From positions 62,001-126,000 of the forward strand of contig NZ_JACHID010000001.1 in NCBI RefSeq assembly GCF_014203025.1: a stretch of DNA of 64,000 nucleotides, given 5' to 3'. The position numbers were made by a program, and so were the translations under genes. Every line of letters starts with the position of its first letter. The first letter of the stretch is position 1. This document shows, piece after piece, positions 35,057 through 42,629 of the stretch. Source of the DNA: Desulfurispira natronophila (GTDB lineage: Bacteria > Chrysiogenota > Chrysiogenetes > Chrysiogenales > Chrysiogenaceae). Below the pieces are notes generated by a model. That model had not been told where the DNA came from. It made no database searches and was given only the letters and a program-made list of their open reading frames with translations.

Positions 35057-36827
35057 ACACCAGCTTACCCTGATTGCATCTTTGTGTCTTTGCATGGTTC
35101 TCCCTGCATTTAGTGGTAGTCGCTCAGATCTTCCCGCTTTCGGTCACGAAATGTTTGAGCGGCACGGCTCCATTATGCTGCTGATTGACATAGAGAGCGG
35201 AGCAATCCTCGACGCCAATCAGGCGGCACTTGATTTTTATGGTTACTCTTATGATGAAATGCGCTCAATGCGTATTCAGGAAATCAACACTCTCAGTGCC
35301 AGTCAGGTTGAGCGGGAGCGCCTCCTTGCAGCTCGGGAGCAGCGAAACTACCTGGTTTTCAGACATATACTAGCAAACGGTGATATTCGTGACGTAGAGG
35401 TATCCTCCTGGCCCATAGAAATTCAGGGACGTACCGTACTTTTCTCCATTATTCACGACATTACCCCCAGGGTAGTGGCAGAGCAGGAACTGCTTCAGTA
35501 CCAGGATTCCCTGGAAAGACAGGTAGAGCAGCGCACTGCCGCCCTGCAATCGCATACCACGTTGCTGGTGAGTATCTTTACGCTGGGGAGCCTGATTTTA
35601 TTAGCTTTCGTGATCATGCTGTTCCGAATGTATCGCAAGCAGCGCATGACATTGCAGCAATTGGCGCGTAGTGAAAACTACAATCGTGTGCTTTTTGATA
35701 AATCCCGTATTCCCTTGGTGGTAATGGACGGCATAACTCACCATTATACCGATGCCAACTCTGCCGCCATTGAGATTTACGGACTGCAAGACAAAACAGA
35801 GCTGTTGCAACTTACCCCTCTGGATGTTTCAGCTCGCGTGCAGTACGATGGACAGCCTTCCCGGCAAGCAGCCCATAAGCACATTCAAAAAGCGCTGGAT
35901 ACGGGCAGTTGTCGTTTTGAGTGGCTTCATCAGCGGTCTGATGGGACCCAGTGGGATGCCGATGTCTATTTGATGCGCTTTGAGCATGAGGGACATGTCA
36001 TGCTGCAGTTCAGCCTGCTTGACATCACAGCACGCAAACGGATGGAGGTGAAGCTGAAAGAAACCCTGCAACGTATGCAGGAGCAGATAGATGAAGGTGT
36101 TGAGCGGCAACGGCAACAAGATGAGCTGATTCATGAGCAAAGCCGGCGGGAATCTCTCTTTCGTCTGTTGGTAAACCTGGCTCATCAGTGGCGTCAGCCC
36201 CTCAATGTAGCAGGGCTTTTGATCCAGAATATAGAGTATATGCTGGAATCAGATGAGCTTGATAAAGCGATGATGCAGGATGATTTGCGCCAGGCGATGG
36301 AACAATTGCAGGAGATTTCCCGCTTTATCAGTGAGCTTACTGACCTCTATGAAGAGCAAGGAAGAGTTGAAGAGGTAAATGTGCTGTCGGTGTGCCAGCA
36401 AGCTATAGGATATATTGAACCTGCATGGCAAGCTGAGTCTGAAATTATCGTGGATATTGCCCCAAATATTTCCTTGCAGGCAGTGCCTGCCGACTTGGTA
36501 GAATTGTTTATGGAGCTGGTTCAAAATGCCATAACGGTGGCTGCAAATCGCAATCGAATACCGGTCACGGTAGAGATTCGAGCCACAGATCTTGCAAAAA
36601 CAGGAATTGAGATACGATGCACTGATAATGCCGGTGGTATTGATAACAATATAATTTCCAATATATTTGACCCTTATGTGACCAGTGAGTTCAAGCATCG
36701 GGGGAAAGGAATGGGACTTTATCACTTGCAAACTCTCGTAAAAAGACGTTACGACGGAACGATTCAGGCTGTAAATACTGAAGAGGGAGCACAATTTATT
36801 GTTGTGCTGCGCCATTACTGTATGTGA
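35049..36827 (+). CDS. sensor histidine kinase with extracytoplasmic PAS, HQWRQP-type HisKA
   Basis: This 592-residue kinase starts at ATG 35049, with GGGAGGAG upstream. A signal-anchor-like N-terminus (LTLIASLCLCMVLPAFSG) precedes a PAS domain (about residues 30-145). A helix and the membrane segment LVSIFTLGSLILLAFVIMLF (about 175-198) follow, so the first PAS appears to be periplasmic. A second, cytoplasmic PAS (about 215-335) leads by a coiled coil to HisKA with NLAHQWRQPLNVAGLL (about 380). The ATPase keeps LVQNAITVA, CTDNAGGID, FDPYVTSEF and GKGMGLYHL, in the style of its family. The receiver gene at 36970 is the probable partner. Confidence 0.82.
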   Translation: MSRHQLTLIASLCLCMVLPAFSGSRSDLPAFGHEMFERHGSIMLLIDIESGAILDANQAALDFYGYSYDEMRSMRIQEINTLSASQVERERLLAAREQRNYLVFRHILANGDIRDVEVSSWPIEIQGRTVLFSIIHDITPRVVAEQELLQYQDSLERQVEQRTAALQSHTTLLVSIFTLGSLILLAFVIMLFRMYRKQRMTLQQLARSENYNRVLFDKSRIPLVVMDGITHHYTDANSAAIEIYGLQDKTELLQLTPLDVSARVQYDGQPSRQAAHKHIQKALDTGSCRFEWLHQRSDGTQWDADVYLMRFEHEGHVMLQFSLLDITARKRMEVKLKETLQRMQEQIDEGVERQRQQDELIHEQSRRESLFRLLVNLAHQWRQPLNVAGLLIQNIEYMLESDELDKAMMQDDLRQAMEQLQEISRFISELTDLYEEQGRVEEVNVLSVCQQAIGYIEPAWQAESEIIVDIAPNISLQAVPADLVELFMELVQNAITVAANRNRIPVTVEIRATDLAKTGIEIRCTDNAGGIDNNIISNIFDPYVTSEFKHRGKGMGLYHLQTLVKRRYDGTIQAVNTEEGAQFIVVLRHYCM

Positions 36828-36864
36828 TTCAGGCCAAGATTGTGATAAACTAAATTTTCGCTAT

Positions 36865-36881
36865 ATGTATTGCAAATACAT
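36865..36881. promoter_or_regulatory. perfect inverted repeat upstream of the receiver gene
   Basis: ATGTATT-GCA-AATACAT has 7-base arms around 3 bases and lies in the AT-rich 142-base gap before the receiver gene. Its size and place suit an operator for a dimeric regulator. It has no T-run, so it is not a terminator. The regulator is unknown. Confidence 0.35.
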
Positions 36882-36969
36882 GATATATGGCTCTATCAGT
36901 TGATGGTTTTGTTTGAGCTTCACTTTATATATTTACGAAATATGGATGTTAATTTAGCCGGGAGCCAAA

Positions 36970-37341
36970 ATGAGTAGTGATAACCCATTGAAAGATAAAA
37001 CCGTACTTGTGGTTGAAGATGACCTTATGGCACTGCATAATCTTTCCCGCTTGATTGGCTTTCGCTGCAAAAAAGTATATCAGGCAAAGAATGGCAAGGA
37101 AGGGCTTGAGAATTGCGCCAAATATCAGCCAGACATCGTGGTGACCGACCTTGAAATGCCGGTTATGAGTGGAATGCAAATGCTGGAAACAATGAAAGAC
37201 CAGTCACCACAACGACCAGTAGTGGTGGTGACGGCCTTTGATGATGAGGACCACTTGGTACCCAGGGCCGATGCGGTGTTGGTGAAGCCTTTACAGAAGA
37301 ACGATCTTTTCCGGGTGCTGGAGGAAGTCAGCTGCAAATAA
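36970..37341 (+). CDS. stand-alone receiver (CheY-like) protein
   Basis: This is a 123-residue single receiver. The acidic pair is in LVVEDDLMA, phospho-aspartate in VVTDLEMPVMSG, threonine in VVVTAFDDED and lysine in VLVKPLQ, so all active residues are present. ATG 36970 follows GGGAG. There is no output domain. It lies after the kinase at 35049-36827 and is its likely target. It is the intact paralogue of the broken gene at 12538-12950, matching it down to the phrase AxAVLVKP. Confidence 0.9.
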   Translation: MSSDNPLKDKTVLVVEDDLMALHNLSRLIGFRCKKVYQAKNGKEGLENCAKYQPDIVVTDLEMPVMSGMQMLETMKDQSPQRPVVVVTAFDDEDHLVPRADAVLVKPLQKNDLFRVLEEVSCK

Positions 37342-37422
37342 AATCATAGGGAGCTGTTAGTAGATATTTGAGGCTACACTTCCATATTCGTTTACCTTTC
37401 AAGCCATTTATATGGTGACGCC

Positions 37423-38124
37423 ATGGCATATTCCCACCTGTCCCACTCTGACCACAGTACCGCTCCCGAGTCTCCCTTTGATGAGTCCCTCTACCAGAGC
37501 TATCTGCAGGCCCTTCTTTGCGGTCATGGCAATCGTTGCCAGGAGCTTGTAAATACGTTGCTTAGCAGCAATCTTTCGGTCCATGATCTCTATGTACACC
37601 TCTTTCAGCGCTCCCTCTACGAGGTAGGGAGCTTATGGGAATCCAATAAGATATCGGTATCAGTCGAGCACTTGGCGACCGCGCTGACAGAACGCCTGAT
37701 GAGTCTGGTTTACCCTCGTATATTTAGTGCCCCCCACAATGGCAAGAAAGCAGTAGTCTCTTGCGTTGCCAACGAGCTGCACCAGATAGGTGGCCGAATG
37801 GTGGCGGACGTTTTTGAACTTAATGGCTGGGATGGCTATTTTTTGGGAGCAAATACACCTATACCGGACATGTGTTCCATGCTGGAACTGAAACAGCCAC
37901 AAGTCCTGGCACTTTCCCTGAGTATTTACTTTAACATGGAACATTTGTACCAGGCTCTGGGTGAAGTTCAGCAAAAGTACCCCCATCTGCCAGTTATTGT
38001 CGGGGGGCAGGCTTTTCGTTGGGGTGGAACTGATATCGAGAATCACTTCAGTAATGTTACCTATATGGCAACGCTCCAACAGCTAGAGCACTATATTCAA
38101 AATTACCAGGAAAACCGGTTATGA
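37423..38124 (+). CDS. B12-binding-domain sensor protein (CarH/AerR-like)
   Basis: This is a 233-residue cytoplasmic protein. Residues 25-105 form a helical B12-binding type 2 domain with the signature YEVGSLWESNKISVSVEHLA. Residues about 110-225 are a Rossmann-like B12-binding domain in which DxHxxG appears as ELHQIGG, keeping the axial histidine. GANTP and the ending VIVGGQAFRWGG are also typical. There is no MerR DNA-binding domain, so it is a sensor without its own output. It could bind cobalamin (light or B12 sensing) or haem, as SCHIC domains do. Its stop overlaps the next kinase start by four bases, which suggests the signal is handed to that kinase. Confidence 0.85.
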   Translation: MAYSHLSHSDHSTAPESPFDESLYQSYLQALLCGHGNRCQELVNTLLSSNLSVHDLYVHLFQRSLYEVGSLWESNKISVSVEHLATALTERLMSLVYPRIFSAPHNGKKAVVSCVANELHQIGGRMVADVFELNGWDGYFLGANTPIPDMCSMLELKQPQVLALSLSIYFNMEHLYQALGEVQQKYPHLPVIVGGQAFRWGGTDIENHFSNVTYMATLQQLEHYIQNYQENRL

Positions 38125-39245
38125 CCAAACCTGGTTGCGATATCGCACTGTTGGAGTACCTGCAGCAGGAAGCGAGCATGTTGATTCTTTACTTGCAGCC
38201 TGATGGTAAGGTTATCAGCTGCAATGATTTTGTGCGGAAGCTTTTGGGATTTGATCCTACAGGCTCAGACTTTGAACAAATGTTGCTTGATTTTCGTGAG
38301 TCATTTTGCCTGCAAGAATACCTTCAGTCCGGTGATAAGCGACATTTGCTGAATGTGCCGACAGTCCACGGTGCGCCGCGCACGTTTTCCTTCCGTTTTC
38401 TCCAGTGCGAGGACGCCATTGTTGCTGTGGGTGAGTGTCATTTTGAGGAAGAGCAAAGCGTTCATAATAGTTTGATACAGCTGAACTCTGACATGGCCAA
38501 TTTAAATCGCGAACTCCAGAAGAAAAACTCGGAACTTGATCGTCTTCATGAATTAAAGAATCACTTCATGGGCATGGCCGCTCATGATCTTCGTAATCCA
38601 ATTGCTACTATCATCAGTCTCTGTGACTTTCTGCTGGGTGAATTTTGCCACAGTCTCAGTGAAGAACACATCCGATTGCTTTCCTATATTCGCACTTCAG
38701 GTAACTTTATGCTGGAGCTTCTCAACGATCTGTTAGATATTGCTCGTATAGAAACCGGTAACTTTGGTCTGGAACTTCAGTCGACAGATCTTGTAGCTCT
38801 GTTGCGACGCACCGTTGATCTGCAGCAATTTCAGGCTCGTGGACGGGAAGTGGATATTCAGTTTCATTTTTACGAATCGCCTCCTGCCATTTCCATTGAC
38901 CCATTAAAAATTGAGCAGGTCATGCAAAACCTGCTTTCTAACGCAGTGAAATTTTCACCCAAGGGCGGTGTGGTAAAAGTTGGTCTTATGAGAAGCAGTG
39001 ACTACCTGCTGGTATCGATACAGGATCAGGGGCCAGGGATTCCTGAAGAGGAGCAAAAACAGGTTTTTCAGCCATTCTCCATGGCTACCCATAACAGCCC
39101 GGCTGGTGATAAAGGTACCGGGCTGGGGCTGACGATAGTGCATAAAATCATACAGTCTCATATGGGACAGATATGGCTGGAGAGCAGCCCGGGAAAAGGA
39201 AGCACATTCTTCTTCTCCTTGCCTGTAAACATGCCGGAAGGTTGA
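38121..39245 (+). CDS. cytoplasmic PAS histidine kinase
   Basis: This is a 374-residue soluble kinase. A PAS-like domain (about residues 10-115; YLQPDGKVISCNDFVRKLLG) is followed by a coiled coil. HisKA has GMAAHDLRNPIATII (about 155), and the ATPase domain has NLLSNAVKFSPKGG, IQDQGPGIPEE and GTGLGLTIVHKI. All boxes are intact. It belongs to the common HDLRNP class, not the HxWxQP class of its neighbours. It has no membrane segment, so it must read a cytoplasmic signal, most simply from the B12-binding protein encoded immediately upstream in the overlapping gene. Confidence 0.88.
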   Translation: MTKPGCDIALLEYLQQEASMLILYLQPDGKVISCNDFVRKLLGFDPTGSDFEQMLLDFRESFCLQEYLQSGDKRHLLNVPTVHGAPRTFSFRFLQCEDAIVAVGECHFEEEQSVHNSLIQLNSDMANLNRELQKKNSELDRLHELKNHFMGMAAHDLRNPIATIISLCDFLLGEFCHSLSEEHIRLLSYIRTSGNFMLELLNDLLDIARIETGNFGLELQSTDLVALLRRTVDLQQFQARGREVDIQFHFYESPPAISIDPLKIEQVMQNLLSNAVKFSPKGGVVKVGLMRSSDYLLVSIQDQGPGIPEEEQKQVFQPFSMATHNSPAGDKGTGLGLTIVHKIIQSHMGQIWLESSPGKGSTFFFSLPVNMPEG

Positions 39246-39360
39246 TGCAGGTGGATAGCCTGATGCTGCCGTTACTGCCCTAAATTATACATTGGGTGTG
39301 AAGTGAAAAACACTGATAGCGTTTTTTTTAAGCATAGCATATCGCCATGGGCAACTACTT

Positions 39361-39464
39361 GACAGCTCGCTGAAACTCTTTATAAGTGATAAACAAAAAA
39401 CCTTATGCTGCAAGGCGTTTATGATGCGAGCGACACTGCATATGTAAGTTTTCAGCAGTCTGTG
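39361..39464. repeat. short palindromic interspersed repeat, relative of the 10.4 kb element
   Basis: The ends GACAGCTCGCTGAAA and TTTTCAGCAGTCTGTGA are imperfect inverted repeats like those of the element at 10361-10516. Interior pieces such as GCAAGGCG and GCGAGCGACA are also shared. It is about 50 bases shorter and more worn. It lies in the gap between two signalling genes. Confidence 0.5.
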
Positions 39465-39500
39465 AGATCTATAAAATGTTTATTGTGAAGGAGTTTCTTC

Positions 39501-39950
39501 ATGGACAGGCAGACACTGATAACCAAAGCCCAATTTCTCGTTCCCGTGCCATTCTCTGCCGCTCGGGAATACTCCATGTATAGTCGTCTGCTGGCAGCTG
39601 AAGTCACGCGGCGCCTTATGGAGCGCGAAGACATCGAGAAGCATATAGGCTCGTGTAACTCTAGCGCCATGGAGGATAACCATCGCAATCACTCTCTTTT
39701 TATGGCATCGCTGCTTGGGAACTACCACCCTGAAACTTTAATCGACACAGTGTTGTGGGTGATGAAAGTCTATCGCAGCCGCGGATTTTCCCGCTCATAC
39801 TGGGAATTGCAGTTGCGGACCTGGCTGGAGGTGCTCCCTCAGTATCTCAGTCCTGAGTCCAATGAAGCCATAGCCCCTTTTTATCGATTTTTACTGGCGC
39901 AAGTCGATGCTTTCGATGAACTACACCACCAGGAGCAGCCGCATGAATGA
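39501..39950 (+). CDS. unrecognised helical protein in a signalling operon
   Basis: This 149-residue protein starts at ATG 39501, with GAAGGAG upstream. It is predicted helical, with no signal peptide or membrane segment. A notable stretch is YHPETLIDTVLWVMKVYRSR followed by GFSRSYWELQLRTWL, rich in aromatic residues. Its stop overlaps the start of the receiver-PAS gene by eight bases, so the two proteins are probably made together. It could be a sensor or adaptor for that regulator; this is inference from position only. I do not recognise the family. Confidence 0.6.
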   Translation: MDRQTLITKAQFLVPVPFSAAREYSMYSRLLAAEVTRRLMEREDIEKHIGSCNSSAMEDNHRNHSLFMASLLGNYHPETLIDTVLWVMKVYRSRGFSRSYWELQLRTWLEVLPQYLSPESNEAIAPFYRFLLAQVDAFDELHHQEQPHE

Positions 39951-41418
39951 ACATATACCAACTGAAGAAGAACTTACCGGACTATTTAGTATCCTCTACG
40001 TTGAGGATGACGAGGCGATCAACTTCCTTTATCAGCGCATGCTGAAAACCCTTGGTTTTCAGCGTGTATGGGGGGCACGAGATGGCGAGGAAGGGCTGCA
40101 GCTTTTTCAGCAGGTGCAGCCCGATATAGTTTTGTCTGATATTATGATGCCCAAAATGGACGGACTGGAAATGGTGAGGAATATTCGTCAGGAAGACGCT
40201 GAAGTGCCTGTTATCATGGCTACGGCGTTTGACGAGAAAAATTACCTGATGCGCTCCATTGAAATCGGCGTGGATCGCTATATTGTCAAGCCTATTGACC
40301 GTAATCAGTTTAATGGTGCTATACACACTATATGCCGAAACCTGTATGAGCGCCGTGAGGCTGAGGAGTACGCCCGTCGCAAGATACAGGCGCGTATAAA
40401 TCAGGCTACGGCTCAGACTCTTAGTGAAGTGGCAAATCTTTTCCCTAACCCCGCAATAATTTTCAGTGGTGAAGGAAAAATTACATTTATCAATGATGCC
40501 TTTACCACAATGCTCGAGACCCATGATTTGCGACGTCTAAGCCAAGGGGATGTGCAAATGAACGACCTGCTGGTGAAGCGTGATGGATATCTAAGCTCTT
40601 TACAAGACTTGGAGCCGGCTGATTACCGACGCAATCGCATATTGATTCATAAAGGTCGCATTAATACTATCTATCAGGTGGCAAGCCATCAAATTGCATT
40701 AGGTGAAGAGGCACAGCTTCATCAGGTCTATACTTTTACCAATATAACTCGCCTTGAATATGAGAAGCACAAAAGCCAGAACCTGGCCAGGCTACTTCAG
40801 GAAAATTTCCGCACTCGCGTTTGCAGTAACACGGTTGCAGAGACATCGACACAAGCGTCTCCAGGAGCTGGTACATCATCAGATACTCCAGCTGTTAGCT
40901 GCACCACCTTACTGAGCAATGCGGAGTTAGCGGTGTTGCGCCGCAGCCATCTGAGCAAAACGTCTGCCACCGAGTATGTCGATAGCTTGGATGACGCAAT
41001 TGTGGATCAGATGGAAGAGCTATCAGATGTGGATTTCGAGCTGGAGGAGCACCTGATTCATCTCTCAAAGGCTCCGTCACAGGAGATGCTTGACAGTATA
41101 GCCCAGGATGTTTCCAGCTATGCCCGGGCTATTCGCCAGCTTGTGGATTTCAACGATTTGGCCTTTGCCCTGGAGCAACTATATGAAATAGTCAGTGCTC
41201 TGGATATTGGGTCAATAAAGCTTGATAAGTTTATAGTACTGATGGAAAGTGTGCGCCAGGATTTACGCGATTGGCGCACTATGGTTTTTGTTACTCGTGA
41301 AGCGCAGGACATTCACTACCTGGACAGTTCCCTTTTTAGCTCCTGCTTGCAGTTTCAGCTGGATTTTTCCGCAGATAGTGATGTTGCCGATGAGGGAGGC
41401 GATCTGGAGCTGTTTTAG
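39943..41418 (+). CDS. receiver-PAS response regulator with unknown helical C-terminal domain
   Basis: This 491-residue protein starts at ATG 39943, with AGGAG upstream. The receiver (about residues 12-130) has YVEDDEAINF, LSDIMMPKMDG, MATAFDEK and YIVKPID, and is fully conserved. A coiled coil and PAS-like domain (about 160-285; NLFPNPAIIFSGEGKITFIN) follow. The last 160 residues form a helical domain ending with AQDIHYLDSSLFSSCLQ. No DNA-binding, GGDEF or kinase motif is visible, so the output is unknown. A terminator follows, which closes the large cluster. Confidence 0.75.
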   Translation: MNEHIPTEEELTGLFSILYVEDDEAINFLYQRMLKTLGFQRVWGARDGEEGLQLFQQVQPDIVLSDIMMPKMDGLEMVRNIRQEDAEVPVIMATAFDEKNYLMRSIEIGVDRYIVKPIDRNQFNGAIHTICRNLYERREAEEYARRKIQARINQATAQTLSEVANLFPNPAIIFSGEGKITFINDAFTTMLETHDLRRLSQGDVQMNDLLVKRDGYLSSLQDLEPADYRRNRILIHKGRINTIYQVASHQIALGEEAQLHQVYTFTNITRLEYEKHKSQNLARLLQENFRTRVCSNTVAETSTQASPGAGTSSDTPAVSCTTLLSNAELAVLRRSHLSKTSATEYVDSLDDAIVDQMEELSDVDFELEEHLIHLSKAPSQEMLDSIAQDVSSYARAIRQLVDFNDLAFALEQLYEIVSALDIGSIKLDKFIVLMESVRQDLRDWRTMVFVTREAQDIHYLDSSLFSSCLQFQLDFSADSDVADEGGDLELF

Positions 41419-41472
41419 TAACGAAAAATAGCTGTTGCCTGAGTGGCAGCAGCTATTGTCAATAGGGGAAAA

Positions 41473-41503
41473 TTAACATGGGAACAAACCTGTTAACTTT
41501 TTT
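41473..41503 (+). terminator. rho-independent terminator of the signalling cluster
   Basis: TTAACATGG and CCTGTTAA form a stem followed by CTTTTTT. A second, stronger hairpin without a T-run lies just before it at 41427-41457 (AATAGCTGTTGCC with GGCAGCAGCTATT). Confidence 0.65.
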
Positions 41504-41508
41504 CTCTC

Positions 41509-41943
41509 CTAGTTGTTTTTCATACAGTCAGGACACTGACCATTAAATTCCAATCGATAATCGGAAACAGCAAATCCAGTAAGGGATTCTACTGTTTCGC
41601 TGAGATGGTTTATAGAGTCAAGCTCAACATCGTCGATGCGACCACACTCTGAGCAGCGAACATGATAGTGGGGCTCAACCATACCATCGTAGCGAGATTG
41701 CCCTTTGCCGTAGTTCATCTCCAGTACCAGTCCTTCCTGGTGCAGGATATTCAGGTTCCGGTAGACGGTGCCAAGGCTTACATTAGGGATGATTTGCCGA
41801 ACCTGGTTGTAAATCCATTCGGCTGAAGGGTGGCTTTTGGTGTTACGCAAAACATCGAGTATAACCCTTCTCTGCTGGGTCATCTTCATGCCCTTGTTAC
41901 GAAGTGTCGAGGATATTTCAAGAATACTTTTTTTACTTTCCAT
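41509..41943 (-). CDS. perR: Fur-family regulator, PerR type
   Basis: This is a 144-residue DNA-binding metalloregulator. The winged helix (about residues 10-85) contains RRVILDVLRN and SLGTVYRNLN. The metal sites match PerR: His in SHPSAEW, Asp in QSRYDG, His in PHYHV, and an aspartate in GRIDDVE at the position of PerR Asp104. Two CxxC pairs (CSEC and CPDC) bind structural zinc. PerR senses peroxide by iron-catalysed oxidation of its histidines. Fur itself cannot be excluded without alignment. It is monocistronic, and ATG 41943 has GGAGAG upstream. Its regulated genes are not visible nearby. Confidence 0.82.
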   Translation of the reverse strand: MESKKSILEISSTLRNKGMKMTQQRRVILDVLRNTKSHPSAEWIYNQVRQIIPNVSLGTVYRNLNILHQEGLVLEMNYGKGQSRYDGMVEPHYHVRCSECGRIDDVELDSINHLSETVESLTGFAVSDYRLEFNGQCPDCMKNN

Positions 41944-42014
41944 AATAGCTCTCCATTCATCATCCCCATGAGTTATGTGTATTGATAGTTTTTCTTGTTA
42001 TACCACCGCGTTGA

Positions 42015-42629
42015 TTAACTGACAATACCATACTTGCTTTGCAGGTAAAAGAAAACTGATTCTGGCATAAGGTAGCGCAAAGGTCGATTGTCCTTTAAAG
42101 CATTGCGAATATAAGTGCTTGATATTTCGAGCTCTGGCATTGGGAGCAAGTAGCAGGATTTGGTCGTATCGGCAAGATCGTAAGTAATATGAGGCAAGTA
42201 CCAAGTTGGCAGGTGATCCTGGAGGTTGGCCAATTTAATAGTGCCTGGTCTGCTGGCTACGACAAACTTAATGGTGCGAAGCAGGTAGTCACTCTCTTGC
42301 CAGCGGGTGATAGTAGCAAAAATATCTGCTCCGGTAATAAAGCAGTAATGGTGTGTGTCGGGTAGGGTGCGGATAGTATCGGCAGTGTAGGTGAATCCAT
42401 CCCGCTCCATTTCCATGGTAGATATAAAAAAGTCCGGGTTATCCTGCACTGCCAGCTTTAGCATGGCCAGTCTATCTGCCTCATCCATGATACTTACATT
42501 TTTGTGGGCAGGTTTTTTTGAAGGCAAAAACATGATTTTTTCCAAACCCATGGTGTGCATCACGTACTCTGCCAGAAAAAGGTGTCCATTGTGTATGGGG
42601 CTAAACGCGCCACCCAGTATTCCAATCAT
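42015..42629 (-). CDS. nadD: nicotinate-nucleotide adenylyltransferase
   Basis: NadD makes deamido-NAD from nicotinate mononucleotide and ATP. This 204-residue protein has the nucleotidyltransferase motif GGAFSPIHNGHL at the N-terminus, FLPSKKPAHK, and the C-terminal ISSTYIRNAL. These are all family hallmarks, and the length is normal. Its ATG overlaps the stop of proA by four bases (ATGA). The order proB-proA-nadD on one strand is common in bacteria and supports the call. Confidence 0.95.
   Translation of the reverse strand: MIGILGGAFSPIHNGHLFLAEYVMHTMGLEKIMFLPSKKPAHKNVSIMDEADRLAMLKLAVQDNPDFFISTMEMERDGFTYTADTIRTLPDTHHYCFITGADIFATITRWQESDYLLRTIKFVVASRPGTIKLANLQDHLPTWYLPHITYDLADTTKSCYLLPMPELEISSTYIRNALKDNRPLRYLMPESVFFYLQSKYGIVS

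Noticed and set aside
41427-41457. Strong hairpin after the receiver-PAS gene as the main terminator
   Set aside because: The 13-base stem lacks a T-run; the weaker stem at 41473-41503 has one and is the better terminator call.
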